Position numbers and translations under genes: made by a program. 64,000 nt of DNA from Streptomyces sp. NBC_01717 (lineage in GTDB: Bacteria > Actinomycetota > Actinomycetes > Streptomycetales > Streptomycetaceae), in the NCBI RefSeq assembly GCF_036248255.1, contig NZ_CP109178.1:1178001-1242000 (forward strand), written 5' to 3'. The notes below the pieces were generated by a model, which worked only from the letters and a program-made list of their open reading frames with translations, searched no databases and was not told the origin of the DNA. This document shows, in pieces, positions 21,021 to 30,098 of the stretch (positions within the stretch are counted from its first letter, which is position 1; each line of letters opens with the position of its first letter).

Positions 21021-21275
21021 CGGACGGCCCCGTCGTGCTGCGGGCGCGGATCGGCCGCCGCACCGTACGCAACGGCTCGGGCCGCCGGCCGCTCCAAGCA
21101 CCGCCGCGGATGGTGACCGGCCCTGCCCCTCCGACGCCGGAGCGGCAGCCTGTCGGGGCCTCGAAGATCACGGCCGGGACAGGCGCAGTCGGCCCTCCGG
21201 TACGGGAGACCCGCCTTGTGTGGCAGTTCTTCTGCGCAATGCCCTTGGGAAGACGCGGATCTGAGCCCGGCCGCT

Positions 21276-21313
21276 CAATTCCGCCCCCCTTCCCCGGAAG
21301 GGGGGCGGAATTG
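21276..21313. terminator. Perfect 18-bp inverted repeat
   Basis: CAATTCCGCCCCCCTTCC at 21276-21293 is matched exactly by its complement at 21296-21313, leaving only two bases between. It follows the glycosidase relics and is the only notable structure in the 21021-21468 gap. It may be a bidirectional terminator, or a cruciform-forming site. Confidence 0.5.
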
Positions 21314-21468
21314 CGCCCGGTCGCGGTCAGCGACTGACAGTTACTCGGACCGGGCGGCAGAAGCAGCTAACCAGATCACACAGTTCCGAACAAAACGCCG
21401 ATCGGCCAGACGGGTGTACGGCCCGCAAGTGCGCTGCGCCGACAGGCATTTGGAGACACCCTGAAGCC

Positions 21469-21693
21469 ATGGTGACACCCCGCTGGACCGTTCAGGCCCC
21501 CACGCCTTCCGGAGGCAGACTTGTGACGATGCACGCCAACGGTTGCGAGCGGCGGTTGGGGACCGCGCACAGCGATCACGACCTTGTCGCGCTCCTGTCC
21601 GCCGCCGGACTGGCTGCGCCGGAGCGGGTTCTCGACGATCCCGGCGTGATCGAGTGGCAGGGCGCCCGCGCACACGTGTACCAGGCCGGCTGA
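21469..21693 (+). CDS. Small conserved-looking protein of unknown function
   Basis: Frame of 74 residues (MVTPRWTVQAPTPSGG at the start; LDDPGVIEWQGARAHVY near the end). It has an even mix of residues, a predicted beta-helix-loop pattern, and third-codon GC as in coding sequence, but no domain that I can name. CTGAAG precedes the ATG as a weak ribosome site. It does not overlap neighbours. It could be a small cytosolic protein of actinobacteria; a spurious frame cannot be excluded. Confidence 0.45.
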   Translation: MVTPRWTVQAPTPSGGRLVTMHANGCERRLGTAHSDHDLVALLSAAGLAAPERVLDDPGVIEWQGARAHVYQAG

Positions 21694-21860
21694 CCGAGAG
21701 GGCACGACGGACGGCCCCTGCCCGGCAGTTCGAGGTGGCGGACACGGAGTTGGCCCCTGACCTCCTGGAGCCAGATGGCAGGCCATCGACCGGAACGATC
21801 ACACATCCGTACCCCGCCGGGCCCTGCTCCAGTTCGCCACGGCCCGCGTCAGCGGTCGCA

Positions 21861-22418
21861 TCACACGCCGACCGCGCCGTCGATGCGCTCACGGAGCAGA
21901 TCGGCGTGTCCGTTGTGCCGGGCGTATTCCTCGACCATGTGGATGAGCACCCAGCGCAGCGACACCGTCCCGCGCCATGAGTCCTCGCCCACAAGGTCCA
22001 GGTGGGGCGCGTCGGTGACGAAGGCGTCGGCGAACGCCACCTCGGCGCGCCATGCCTCCCAGGCCTTGGCCACAATGGCGGGGTCGGACACCGCGCCGTC
22101 GAAGTCGCCGTCGGGCTCGGCCGACGAGGAGAAGCGCGGTGGTGCGTCCTGGCCTGCAAGGACCTGGCGGAACCATCGGCGTTCCACGTCGGCAAGATGG
22201 CGGACGAGGCCGAGCAGCGAGAGGGTAGAGGGTCCGACGGAGCGCTGGGACAGCTCCGCGTCCAGACCGGCGCATTTCAGTTCCAGCGTCGAGCGCTGGG
22301 CCCTGAGGAACCCGACAAGCATGCCTCGTTCTCCGCCGGTCGAGGGAGCACCGAGCCGGGGGTCGTCGTCGGGTCCGACGAACATGGCGGCTCTTCTCTG
22401 TGGGCTGGTCGTACTCAT
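21861..22418 (-). CDS. DinB-family (DUF664) protein
   Basis: Protein of 185 residues with the four-helix DinB/YfiT fold. Characteristic parts are SLLGLVRHLADVERRWFRQV (helix with metal-ligand His) and SLRWVLIHMVEEYARHNGHA with two more ligand His residues (IHMVEEYARHNGH). Such proteins are metal-dependent hydrolases or thiol (mycothiol) transferases in actinobacteria. A strong ribosome site GAAGGAGAGACAGC precedes the ATG at 22418. It is a single gene. A second DinB protein is encoded at 44689-45489. Confidence 0.88.
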   Translation of the reverse strand: MSTTSPQRRAAMFVGPDDDPRLGAPSTGGERGMLVGFLRAQRSTLELKCAGLDAELSQRSVGPSTLSLLGLVRHLADVERRWFRQVLAGQDAPPRFSSSAEPDGDFDGAVSDPAIVAKAWEAWRAEVAFADAFVTDAPHLDLVGEDSWRGTVSLRWVLIHMVEEYARHNGHADLLRERIDGAVGV

Positions 22419-22738
22419 GCTGTCTCTCCTTCAGGGCTCGCCGGTGATGGTGGTGACGGCGATGTGCGGGTGGCGCGGGCACGGGCGCTTCGGAAGGTAC
22501 ATGCGGTGGCGGCCGGAGCGGCGGGCAGCAGGAGAACGGCCCGCAGTGGACGAGCACGACACTCATCACCGCACCGCTGAGGGGGCGTCGACCAGGGAGG
22601 CCGCCGACGGGGGCGGCAGGACCGTCGCGGCCGCCGACAGACCCGCCGGGGTGCACCGCCCGAGTGATCAGCAGCCCTAACCGGGGCAGTTGAGCCGTCG
22701 GCACGGCGTCTGCTTCGGGATACAGGATCTGTCCGATT

Positions 22739-22750
22739 GTGACCGGTCAC
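22739..22750. promoter_or_regulatory. 12-bp perfect palindrome upstream of the DUF4230 gene
   Basis: GTGACCGGTCAC lies 38 bp before the ATG of the DUF4230 gene and could be an operator. The rest of the 22419-22787 gap shows no gene that I can support. Confidence 0.3.
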
Positions 22751-22787
22751 CCTGATTGGAAGGTGGCGATCGGGTCACACGGATGCC

Positions 22788-23528
22788 ATGACGTCCACTG
22801 ACGCAAGGAGAGCCGGCAAGCGGCGCGGGAGTTCCGAGCACCTCGGATCGTCGGGGAAGTCGGGAGAGCGTGATCCTCGGCCCGGCCGCCCCCGGCGGTG
22901 GGTGAAAGCGGTCGTGCTCGGCGCGGCCGCACTCGCTCTGCTGCTCGTGGGCACCCGTCTCAGCGTGCTTCCCGGCATCGGTGACTTCTTCGGAGACACG
23001 ACGAAGGACCGCTCGGGACCGGCAGTGCTGAAGTCGATTCAGGACATGAGCTCGTACGAGGCGGCGTCCGGCAACTTCCAGGTCGTCGTAGATCTGGAGA
23101 AGGACGCGAAGTTCCTGCCGGATGCCATCCGCGGCACCCGCACCCTGTATGTCGGTGCCGGCACCGTCGGTGCATCCGTCGACCTCGGCAAGGTGGCGAG
23201 TGACGGTGTGGTGATCAACAAGGAGCGCACCACGGCCGACATCCGACTGCCGCATGCAGTACTGGGCAAGCCGGCACTGGACCCGGACCGCTCCTACGCG
23301 GTATCCAAGCAACGCGGGTTCCTGGACCGAATCGGCGACTTCTTCTCGGACAACCCCAGCAGTGAGCAGGCGGTCAACAAACTCGCCGCCCAGCACATCG
23401 GCGAGGCTGCCAAGGACAGCGGCCTGACCGTCCGCGCCGAGAAGAACACCACGAACATGCTCAAGGGCCTGCTCGGCTCACTGGGGTTCGACCGGGTCAC
23501 CGTGCACTACGGCCCCGCTCCCCAGTAG
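22788..23528 (+). CDS. DUF4230 membrane-anchored protein
   Basis: Protein of 246 residues: a basic, Ser/Gly/Arg-rich cytosolic tail (1-38), one TM helix (about 39-60), then an extracytoplasmic domain that fits DUF4230, with VLKSIQDMSSYEAASGNFQV, a YVGAGTVGASVDL strand pair, DIRLPHAVLGKPALD and SYAVSKQRGFLDR. The function of DUF4230 proteins is unknown. Single gene, followed by two hairpins. A palindrome lies in its promoter region. Confidence 0.8.
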   Translation: MTSTDARRAGKRRGSSEHLGSSGKSGERDPRPGRPRRWVKAVVLGAAALALLLVGTRLSVLPGIGDFFGDTTKDRSGPAVLKSIQDMSSYEAASGNFQVVVDLEKDAKFLPDAIRGTRTLYVGAGTVGASVDLGKVASDGVVINKERTTADIRLPHAVLGKPALDPDRSYAVSKQRGFLDRIGDFFSDNPSSEQAVNKLAAQHIGEAAKDSGLTVRAEKNTTNMLKGLLGSLGFDRVTVHYGPAPQ

Positions 23529-23549
23529 TTCAGCGGCATCGAACCCAAC

Positions 23550-23574
23550 GTGCGCCCGGTACGTTCGGGCGCAC
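23550..23574. terminator. Hairpin terminator between convergent genes (1)
   Basis: GTGCGCCCG at 23550-23558 pairs perfectly with 23566-23574 (7-nt loop), 22 bp after the DUF4230 stop. Confidence 0.6.
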
Positions 23575-23610
23575 CGAGACGCAATGAACTCCGAGCCGTC
23601 GCCGGCCGAA

Positions 23611-23643
23611 GCCGCTGGTACCGGTGCCGCCGGTACCAGCGGC
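23611..23643. terminator. Hairpin terminator between convergent genes (2)
   Basis: A perfect 14-bp stem (23611-23624 with 23630-23643, containing GCTGGTACCGG) and a 5-nt loop. It can serve the plus-strand DUF4230 gene and the minus-strand solute-binding gene. Confidence 0.65.
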
Positions 23644-23779
23644 GCCGGAGCATCCGGTGCACGATCCCGGAGAAGACCGACAGCCAGGCCGTCCGCCTGC
23701 GCCGCGGCTCATGGGGCGGACGGCCACAGGCCTTCGACGACGAGCGTCAGCACCGCCCCGACAGAACTTGGTACAGAAC

Positions 23780-25366
23780 CTAGTACTTGCTGATCTCCCA
23801 GAAGCGGAAGACGGTCGAGGCGTCCAGGGTCCACTCCAGGCCGGCGATGTCGTCGTGCGCCACCGCGTACTGCTTGCCCTGCCACAGCGGCAGGATCGGC
23901 AGGTCCCGGGCCACGTCGTCCTGGAGCTCGCCGAAGTCCTTCTCGGTGGAGCCCCGTTCGGCCTTGGCTGCGGTGTCGGGGATGATCCGGGCGGTGATGT
24001 CGTTGTTCACGTAGCGGTTCTGCAGGACGTTGTCCTTGCCGAAGAACGGCTGGGTGAAGTTGTCCGGGTCGGGGTAGTCCGGGACCCAGCCCTTCACGTA
24101 GACGCCGAGCTCGCCGGCCGCGATCCGCTTCTCGTACTGGTCGAAGGGCAGGGACTTGACCTCCGCCTCGAACAGTCCGCTCGCGTTGAGCTGCTTGGCG
24201 ATCGCGCGGAACGCCTCGTCGGTGGCGGGGCCGTAACGGCTCGGTGTGGACCACAGCGTGAGCTTCACCTTGTCGGTGATGTCTGCGGTACGCAGTGCCT
24301 CTTCCGCCTTGGCCGGCTGCGGGCTGCCACCGTACATGTCGAAGTACGCGGTGTTGTGGGCCGTGATACCGGCGGGGACGATCGAGTACAGCGGGGTGGC
24401 CGTGGAGTGGTAGACCTCGCTGACGAGAGCGTCACGATTCACCAGGTACGCGATGGCCTTGCGTACGGGGAGCTGTCCGACCACCGGGTCCTTCATGTTG
24501 AAGACCAGGTGCTGCACCTCGGCGCTGGTGCCTTCGACGACGTCGATGCCCTTGTCGGCCGCGGCGGCGGAATCCTCCAGTTTGGAGATGTCCCTGGCGG
24601 TCAGACCGCGGTAGGCGACGTCGATGTCTCCCTGCTGCAGCGCGGACGCCAGCTTCTTCTGGTCGCCCCGGAAGAAGGCGAGGGTGATGCCCGAGTTCTT
24701 CACCCGTGCCGTGCCCTGGTAGCCGGAGTTGACCGTGAAGACGGCCTTCGACTTGTCGAGGGACTTCAGCTTGTAGGGCCCCGACCCGACGGCCTTGCCG
24801 TCCTTGCGCAGGCTGTTCGCCGGGTACTCGCTGTGGTCCACGATGGAGCCGGCGCCGGAGGCGATCTTGCTGGGGAAAGTGGCGTCGGGAACCTTGAGTT
24901 GGAAGACGACCGTTCGCGCGTCCGGAGTGGTGATCTTCGCGATCGTGGAGAGCAGCGGCGCGGGGCCGGCGGGGTCGTCGATCCTGATCGCCCGCTCGAA
25001 GGAGTACTTGACGTCCTCGGAGGTGAGGCTGTGGCCGTTGCTGAAGGTCAGACCGTCACGGAGCGTGCACCGGTAGGTCCTGTTGCCGTCCTCGAACGTG
25101 CAGGACTTAGCCGCTTCCGGCTGGGGGGTCGAGCTGCCTCGGGGAAAGCTGAGCAGGGACTGGAAGACATTGTTGAACAGCAGCCAGGATCCCGGGTCGT
25201 AGCCCGAGGCCGGATCCGCGGCCAGGACGTCGTCCGACATGCCCACCACGATCGAGTTGCCGGCCTGGGCTGAACCTCCTCCGGACTGGATGCTGCAGCT
25301 ACTCAGCAGGGCCACCGCGAGACCGGCCCCGACGGGAGCGCTTGCCCACCGCTTGCGTATGTTCAC
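23780..25366 (-). CDS. Oligopeptide ABC transporter substrate-binding lipoprotein (SBP family 5)
   Basis: Cluster C solute-binding protein of 528 residues like OppA/DppA. GTG 25366 starts a lipoprotein signal (VNIRKRWASAPVG, hydrophobic stretch, lipobox LLSSC around residue 24). The SBP_bac_5 signature runs from LTSEDVKYSFERAI through HLVFNMKDPVVGQLPVRKAI to the C-terminal lobe with GWVPDYPDPDNFTQPFF, typical of peptide binders. It should be lipid-anchored outside the membrane and deliver peptides to a permease, but no permease or ATPase gene lies on either side, so it is an orphan that must share a transporter encoded elsewhere. An IS5-type relic sits directly upstream. Confidence 0.9.
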   Translation of the reverse strand: MNIRKRWASAPVGAGLAVALLSSCSIQSGGGSAQAGNSIVVGMSDDVLAADPASGYDPGSWLLFNNVFQSLLSFPRGSSTPQPEAAKSCTFEDGNRTYRCTLRDGLTFSNGHSLTSEDVKYSFERAIRIDDPAGPAPLLSTIAKITTPDARTVVFQLKVPDATFPSKIASGAGSIVDHSEYPANSLRKDGKAVGSGPYKLKSLDKSKAVFTVNSGYQGTARVKNSGITLAFFRGDQKKLASALQQGDIDVAYRGLTARDISKLEDSAAAADKGIDVVEGTSAEVQHLVFNMKDPVVGQLPVRKAIAYLVNRDALVSEVYHSTATPLYSIVPAGITAHNTAYFDMYGGSPQPAKAEEALRTADITDKVKLTLWSTPSRYGPATDEAFRAIAKQLNASGLFEAEVKSLPFDQYEKRIAAGELGVYVKGWVPDYPDPDNFTQPFFGKDNVLQNRYVNNDITARIIPDTAAKAERGSTEKDFGELQDDVARDLPILPLWQGKQYAVAHDDIAGLEWTLDASTVFRFWEISKY

Positions 25367-25429
25367 AGAACTGCCTCGTGTTTTCTGTCGGCCGCACGGG
25401 GTGTCCCACACGGCCGGGATTGATCAGGA

Positions 25430-25930
25430 ACCATCGGTTGCGGACCTGGTCGGTCCGTTCGGAGATGGTGCAACCGCTGCCCCACCGCCTGAGCCAGGTC
25501 CGGATGGACCGGGAGCTGTAGCCTTTGCCGCCCAAGACACGGTCAGGCCGGACCCGTGGCCGTCCGGGACATCCGAATCTCCTCCATCACAGCGGTGCAC
25601 CGGAGCAGTCGTTGCTGTTCCCGGCCTCCGTCCGCGGTCCCCTCCAGACGCGGGAGGCTCCGCGCATCCGGGCCGGGGAAGCGAGCGCTTTCACTCTGAT
25701 CATAATGGCGGGCGGCAGCCCCTCTTTGCGCCCCCGGCAGTTGCTGGTGTACGCAGGGGGTTTTGTCCACATGCTCCGTCAGTCCGTCGTGCCCGCCGAT
25801 AGCGATCGCCGGAACACTTCGAGAACGCGATGCGTCCGGGAGGTTCCAGGACCTGGTGTGGGGCGACCACGCTTCGGTCCGAATCCCCCGATACCGGCAC
25901 ATTTCAAGGGCAGTTGGGGCTCTTGGCGGG
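25430..25930 (-). mobile_element. Degenerate IS5-family transposase relic
   Basis: The clearest part, on the minus strand, is RVRPDRVLGGKGYSSRSIRT followed by WLRR and SERTDQVRNR, the region around the second catalytic Asp of IS5-family (IS427/IS1031-like) transposases. Upstream, in other frames, AGNSNDC (about 25625), AVMEEIRM and a DHAIG-like IAIGGHDGLT segment continue the same protein with several frameshifts and stops. The distal Glu part and both inverted repeats were not found. It separates the SBP gene from the S41 peptidase gene and accounts for most of the 25367-26152 gap. Confidence 0.6.
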
Positions 25931-26152
25931 ATGATGGCTGAGTTCCGGCCGTTGGTCGACATCAGTCCTCCGGAACGGCGGGAGGTCATCACGCTGCCGC
26001 CGGGCGCTGAGGTCACCGGCGCCGGCCGGGGACAGCGGTGCGTCGGGCTCTGCGGGGCCGACCCCGCTGCGACAGGCGGCCGAGGTCGGTCACACACCGG
26101 AGGTGCCGTCATTTCCAAGTGATGCCGGCAAGTCGGTGACGTCGAAAGGGCC

Positions 26153-27181
26153 TCACTGACGGCAGTCCGGACGGCCGCTGAGCCATCGAGTGGCAGCCAT
26201 CAGGACCTGGTCGCCGTGGGAGGAGGGGTCTCGTGCGTCGTCGTGGATCTCCCGGTCGGGGGTTATGGGGCCGTTGTAGACATGTCCGGTGCGGTCGGCT
26301 TCCCTGGCCTGGGTCAGAAAGATCGCCGCGCCGTCGGACAGACGGTGATACACGTTGGCGGTGGGAGCGCCCGAGGTGGGTTCTCCGAAGCTGCGTGTGT
26401 CGGGGCGTCCCCGGAACGCGATCGTCACGGCCTCGGCTGCGCTTCTGGTTGTGCGGCTGGTCAGGACAGCGACGGGCGGCATCGGGCGGGACAGCGGCTT
26501 TGCGGGGCCCCAGTCGTCCAGGTACTGGCGCGGAGTTCCGTTCTTGACCGTCCAGACGGTCTTCTCTCCGTCTGCTTCGACGAACGCGCCGGTGTTGCCG
26601 TCACCGAGGATGGGTCCCACCGCGGCGAGCGGGCCCCACATGGTTCCGCCCCAGTTGCTGCGCAGGTCGATGACCCACCCGCAGGCGCCCTGCCGGTCGT
26701 ACTTGCTGACAGCAGCGCGCGCCTGGCGAACATAGTCATCGGCGGCCTCGTCGGACGGGACGGGCGGAAGTGCAAGGTAGCCGATGTCATCCGCCAGCAT
26801 CCTCCCTTCGGGAGGCACGACGTCCTCTTCCGCCGACGCGCTCAACGTCTTTCTGGTTTGGTCCGGGTCCATGAACTGGCTGTGCTGATCCTCCAAGTCG
26901 CGCAACGCCTGCCTGACTGCCCCGTACGTTTCCGCCGGCGTCTGTGCCGTCCCGGCCTGGTCGAACGCCTCCCGCCGCACTGCGGTCCAGTCCACCTCCG
27001 CTGACAGCAGAGAGTTCCTCTGCATGATGTCCAGCGCCTTGGTGAGATAGTTCCGGGCCTTGGGTGACATAGCCCCTCCCGGGGAGGGCGCTTCGGCGGT
27101 GCATCCGGCGGTCGCCACCAGCGCGGCCGTCACCGCCATGAGACGACACCACACCATCGTCTGCTTCCTGGTGGCCCGCAT
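26153..27181 (-). CDS. S41-family peptidase, lipoprotein
   Basis: Tail-specific-protease-like protein of 342 residues. ATG 27181 follows GGGAGAG and opens a lipoprotein signal (MRATRKQTMVW.. TAGC, Cys near residue 26). After a helical N-domain (ETYGAVRQALRDLEDQHSQF, where the DQHSQF element is typical for S41), the core has IGYLALPP, WVIDLRSNWGGTMW (the conserved DLRxNxGG) and TSRTTRSAAEAV with the catalytic Ser. No PDZ domain is visible between these parts, so this is the short PDZ-less type. It likely cleaves peptides outside the membrane. Confidence 0.85.
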   Translation of the reverse strand: MRATRKQTMVWCRLMAVTAALVATAGCTAEAPSPGGAMSPKARNYLTKALDIMQRNSLLSAEVDWTAVRREAFDQAGTAQTPAETYGAVRQALRDLEDQHSQFMDPDQTRKTLSASAEEDVVPPEGRMLADDIGYLALPPVPSDEAADDYVRQARAAVSKYDRQGACGWVIDLRSNWGGTMWGPLAAVGPILGDGNTGAFVEADGEKTVWTVKNGTPRQYLDDWGPAKPLSRPMPPVAVLTSRTTRSAAEAVTIAFRGRPDTRSFGEPTSGAPTANVYHRLSDGAAIFLTQAREADRTGHVYNGPITPDREIHDDARDPSSHGDQVLMAATRWLSGRPDCRQ

Positions 27182-27310
27182 CGGCGATGCTCTCCCTATC
27201 TGTTGCTGTGGCGCTCGCGCGGTAACACTAATGCGCAGTTCCATACCGCTGGGGGAGTCCTCACGAGCAGGTTGGAAAGGCTCCATGCGAACGAGCTACC
27301 GTCGTCGACC

Positions 27311-27973
27311 ATGACCGAAGCGACCTATCTGCACGCCACTCGAACGGCCTACGACACCGTCGCCGTCGACTACGAGAGACTCCTCCGTGACGAACTGAAC
27401 GCGAAACCGCTGGACCGAGCCATGCTCGCCGCCTTTTCCGAACTCGTGCAGGCACCGAGCATCGGGCCTGTCGCCGATCTCGGCTGCGGGCCCGGCCGCG
27501 TCACGGCCCACCTCCACTCTCTCGGAGTTGAGGTGTTCGGCATCGACCTGTCGCCCGAGATGATCGCGGTTGCCCGTCGGACTCACCCGGAACTTCGGTT
27601 CGAAGAGGGCTCGATGACCGCACTTGAACTGAAGGACGACATCCTCGGCGGCATCGTCGCCTGGTACTCAACCGTCCACACTCCCCCGGAGCTGCTGCCG
27701 ACCGTGTTCGCGGAGTGTCACCGGGTGCTGGCCCGAGGTGGCCACATGCTCCTGGCGTTCAAGGTCGGGGACCAGTGTTGGCACCGGGACCAGGCATACG
27801 GCCACGCCGTGGCGCTCGACATCTACTGGACGTCGCCTGATCACGTCGCCGACCTGATGAGCAAGGCCGGCCTGGTCATGGACGCCCGGATGATTCGCGA
27901 ACCTGACGAGAGCGAGAAGCCCCGACAGGGTCAGCAGGCCTTTTTCCTCGCCCACAAGCCCAAGGAATCGTGA
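27311..27973 (+). CDS. Class I SAM-dependent methyltransferase
   Basis: Methyltransferase of 220 residues (Methyltransf_25/11 type). Motif I VADLGCGPGRV is at residues 54-64, the acidic residue at the end of strand 2 is in VFGIDLSPEM, motif II/post-II includes GSMTALELKD, and GHMLLAFKV is the motif III strand. The N-terminal ATRTAYDTVAVDYERLL helix caps the SAM pocket. The acceptor is unknown. It diverges from the S41 peptidase gene with 129 bp between. Confidence 0.88.
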   Translation: MTEATYLHATRTAYDTVAVDYERLLRDELNAKPLDRAMLAAFSELVQAPSIGPVADLGCGPGRVTAHLHSLGVEVFGIDLSPEMIAVARRTHPELRFEEGSMTALELKDDILGGIVAWYSTVHTPPELLPTVFAECHRVLARGGHMLLAFKVGDQCWHRDQAYGHAVALDIYWTSPDHVADLMSKAGLVMDARMIREPDESEKPRQGQQAFFLAHKPKES

Positions 27974-28096
27974 GCGATAACTCAGGCCTGTGAGAGGGAC
28001 GAACAACCGGTGTCGCCACGGTCACTTCCGGACGTGGGCCCGAGACGGTCGCTCATCGGAGCGTTGAGCCTGGGGGACCTTCCGTTCAGGTGATCG

Positions 28097-29560
28097 TCAA
28101 AGGTTCGGCCCGTTGTCGTTCGAGAGGTCCATGCCGAAGCGGGCGCCGGGCACCGGGGCGGCCAGGTCGACGGGGTTGAAGGCGAACGCTCCCGTGGCGG
28201 TCAGACCCGAGGTACCGCCGCGCAGGGACCACACCGCGCCGCCGTCCGCGACCGTGCCGAGGTCCTCGCCGGGAGCACCGGCCGCGAGGTCAGCCTTCCC
28301 GTTGCTGTTGATGTCGAGCAGCCGGACCGCGCCGCCGAAGTGGTCGTCAGCCTCCGCGACGCCCGGGACGCCCGACGTGTTCTGGTGGAACGCCTGCGCG
28401 CCGGTGCCGCCCAGGCCGCCTGAGCCGCCCTTCAGCAGCACCACCGAGCCTGCGGCCCTGGTCGTGCCGATGGCCTCGAAGGGAACGCCCACGGCGAGGT
28501 CGGCGTAACCGTCCCCGTTGACGTCGCCCGCGTTGAGTCGGGCGCCGAACTGGTCGCCCTTCTCACTGACTCCGGGCACACCCGTGGTGTTCTGCGTGAT
28601 GGTCTTCGTCCGGGTGGTGCTCGGGCCGGACGCCGAGCCGTAGTAGATCTTGACGCTGCCGGCGTCGTAGGGGAGATCCTCCGTGATGCCGTTCGGGATC
28701 ACCCTGGTGGCGAGATCGGCCTTGCCGTCCTTGTCGAAATCGCCGACCGCGGTGGCGGCGGCGGAGGGCAGCGGGGTGGAGGTCGCCGACAGGCCGTGCG
28801 CGGTGCCCAGCCACAGCTTGCCGCCTTCAGCGTGTTCCTCGTAGGCGTAGAAGGTGCACAGGTCGTCGATGCCGTCGCCGTTGAAGTCGCCCGCCGCGGT
28901 GCTGATGATGGAGTTGTCCGTACTGAACATGGTCACCTGCTGCTCGCGGGCGGGCGCCCCGGCGCGGGTGAACGGCCCGTACAACACGCTGCGCAGGTCG
29001 TAGTCGTCGCTGTGAGACATCATCAGGTCCGTCTTGCCGTCGCCGTCGAAGTCGCCGGCGGTGAGGTTCGCGCCGACGGTGGCGTCGGCGGGCGCCGGGA
29101 GCCGCACCGAGCCCTCGCCCGTGACACCTCCACTGCGGCCCCAGAGGACGATGACGGAGCCGGAGTTGTTCGTGGTCGCGAGCGCCTCGTTGGTCACCAG
29201 GGCGAGGTCGGTGAGGCCGTCGCTGTCGAGGTCGCGGGCGAACATCCGGTAGCCGAAGCCGTGGTCGTCACCAGAAGTGCCGGGCACACCCGGGGTGTCC
29301 TGGGTGATGATCGTGGTGTGCGCCGTGCCGAGTCCCTGCGCGGAGCCGTAACTGATGGCGATGTAGCCCGCCCAGGAGTGGCCGTTGATGGTGGCGGCGG
29401 GGGCGGCGACCGCCAGGTCCTGGTAGCCGTCGCCGTTGAAGTCCTCGCGTTCGGACGCGGCGGCCGGACCCGTGGCACTCGCGGGCGCCGCAGCGGCCAT
29501 GCCACCCGAAAGCGCCGTGACCACGCAGGCGGCGGCCGCAACCAAGGTGCGAATACCCAC
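28097..29560 (-). CDS. Secreted FG-GAP/VCBS repeat (integrin-like beta-propeller) protein A
   Basis: Exported protein of 487 residues. GTG 29560 is set by GGAGGAATT immediately upstream and starts a Sec signal (VGIRTLVAAAACVV.. ASATG). The mature chain has about seven FG-GAP/VCBS blades, each with a calcium loop of the DxNxDGxxD type, for example DFNGDGYQD, DLDSDGLTD, DFDGDGKTD, DFNGDGIDD, DFDKDGKAD, DVNGDGYAD and DINSNGKAD. It should fold as an extracellular seven-bladed propeller and bind proteins, glycans or calcium. It diverges from a paralogue at 30099, and the last blades of both share an HQNTSGVPGxAEA element. Confidence 0.88.
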   Translation of the reverse strand: MGIRTLVAAAACVVTALSGGMAAAAPASATGPAAASEREDFNGDGYQDLAVAAPAATINGHSWAGYIAISYGSAQGLGTAHTTIITQDTPGVPGTSGDDHGFGYRMFARDLDSDGLTDLALVTNEALATTNNSGSVIVLWGRSGGVTGEGSVRLPAPADATVGANLTAGDFDGDGKTDLMMSHSDDYDLRSVLYGPFTRAGAPAREQQVTMFSTDNSIISTAAGDFNGDGIDDLCTFYAYEEHAEGGKLWLGTAHGLSATSTPLPSAAATAVGDFDKDGKADLATRVIPNGITEDLPYDAGSVKIYYGSASGPSTTRTKTITQNTTGVPGVSEKGDQFGARLNAGDVNGDGYADLAVGVPFEAIGTTRAAGSVVLLKGGSGGLGGTGAQAFHQNTSGVPGVAEADDHFGGAVRLLDINSNGKADLAAGAPGEDLGTVADGGAVWSLRGGTSGLTATGAFAFNPVDLAAPVPGARFGMDLSNDNGPNL

Positions 29561-30098
29561 AATTCCTCCATGAATCGCGTACGGAGAGCCGAGGGTGCGC
29601 GAGGCGTGAGGGCTCGACTGTGAGACACGCGTGGCGCGCGGATGGTTGCCCGGCGAACAGGAAGTGAACGGTGCTGTCGGGGCGGGGCGCGGCTGACCTC
29701 TGACGGGGCGAGTCAGATCGGTGCACAGGTGCCACTTGTCCTGGGCCGACGATTCCTCAGCGTCGCGTATCGCAAGGAGCAGGTCGAACTGAGACCGCCC
29801 CGCATCGGAAGACCATCCAGCGCGGCGTACAACCCTGAGTGAACTTCGGATGTCTTCTAGGCGAGTGCATACGGGCATTGCCCTCACCGCACCACCCCAC
29901 GGGGAGGCCGGACATGATCCCACGCCGTTCTGCGGCGGGCGCGACGGCGCTGTCCGGCGCTCCCGGACACCTGCACCGCTCTGTGCTTCGGCGTCTCGCT
30001 GGGGAATCGGCCATGCGTCTCCGCCGACCGCGCCCACGCACAATCCACCGCCGCTGACCAGGACGCGGTAGGCAACCCAGGAGACCAAGGAGGTTCTT
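29561..30098. promoter_or_regulatory. 538-bp divergent promoter region between the FG-GAP genes
   Basis: No gene is evident. AAGGAGG at 30087-30093 is the ribosome site of the plus-strand gene and GGAGGAATT serves the minus-strand gene. The length suggests shared regulation, but I could not assign -10/-35 boxes with confidence. Confidence 0.4.
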
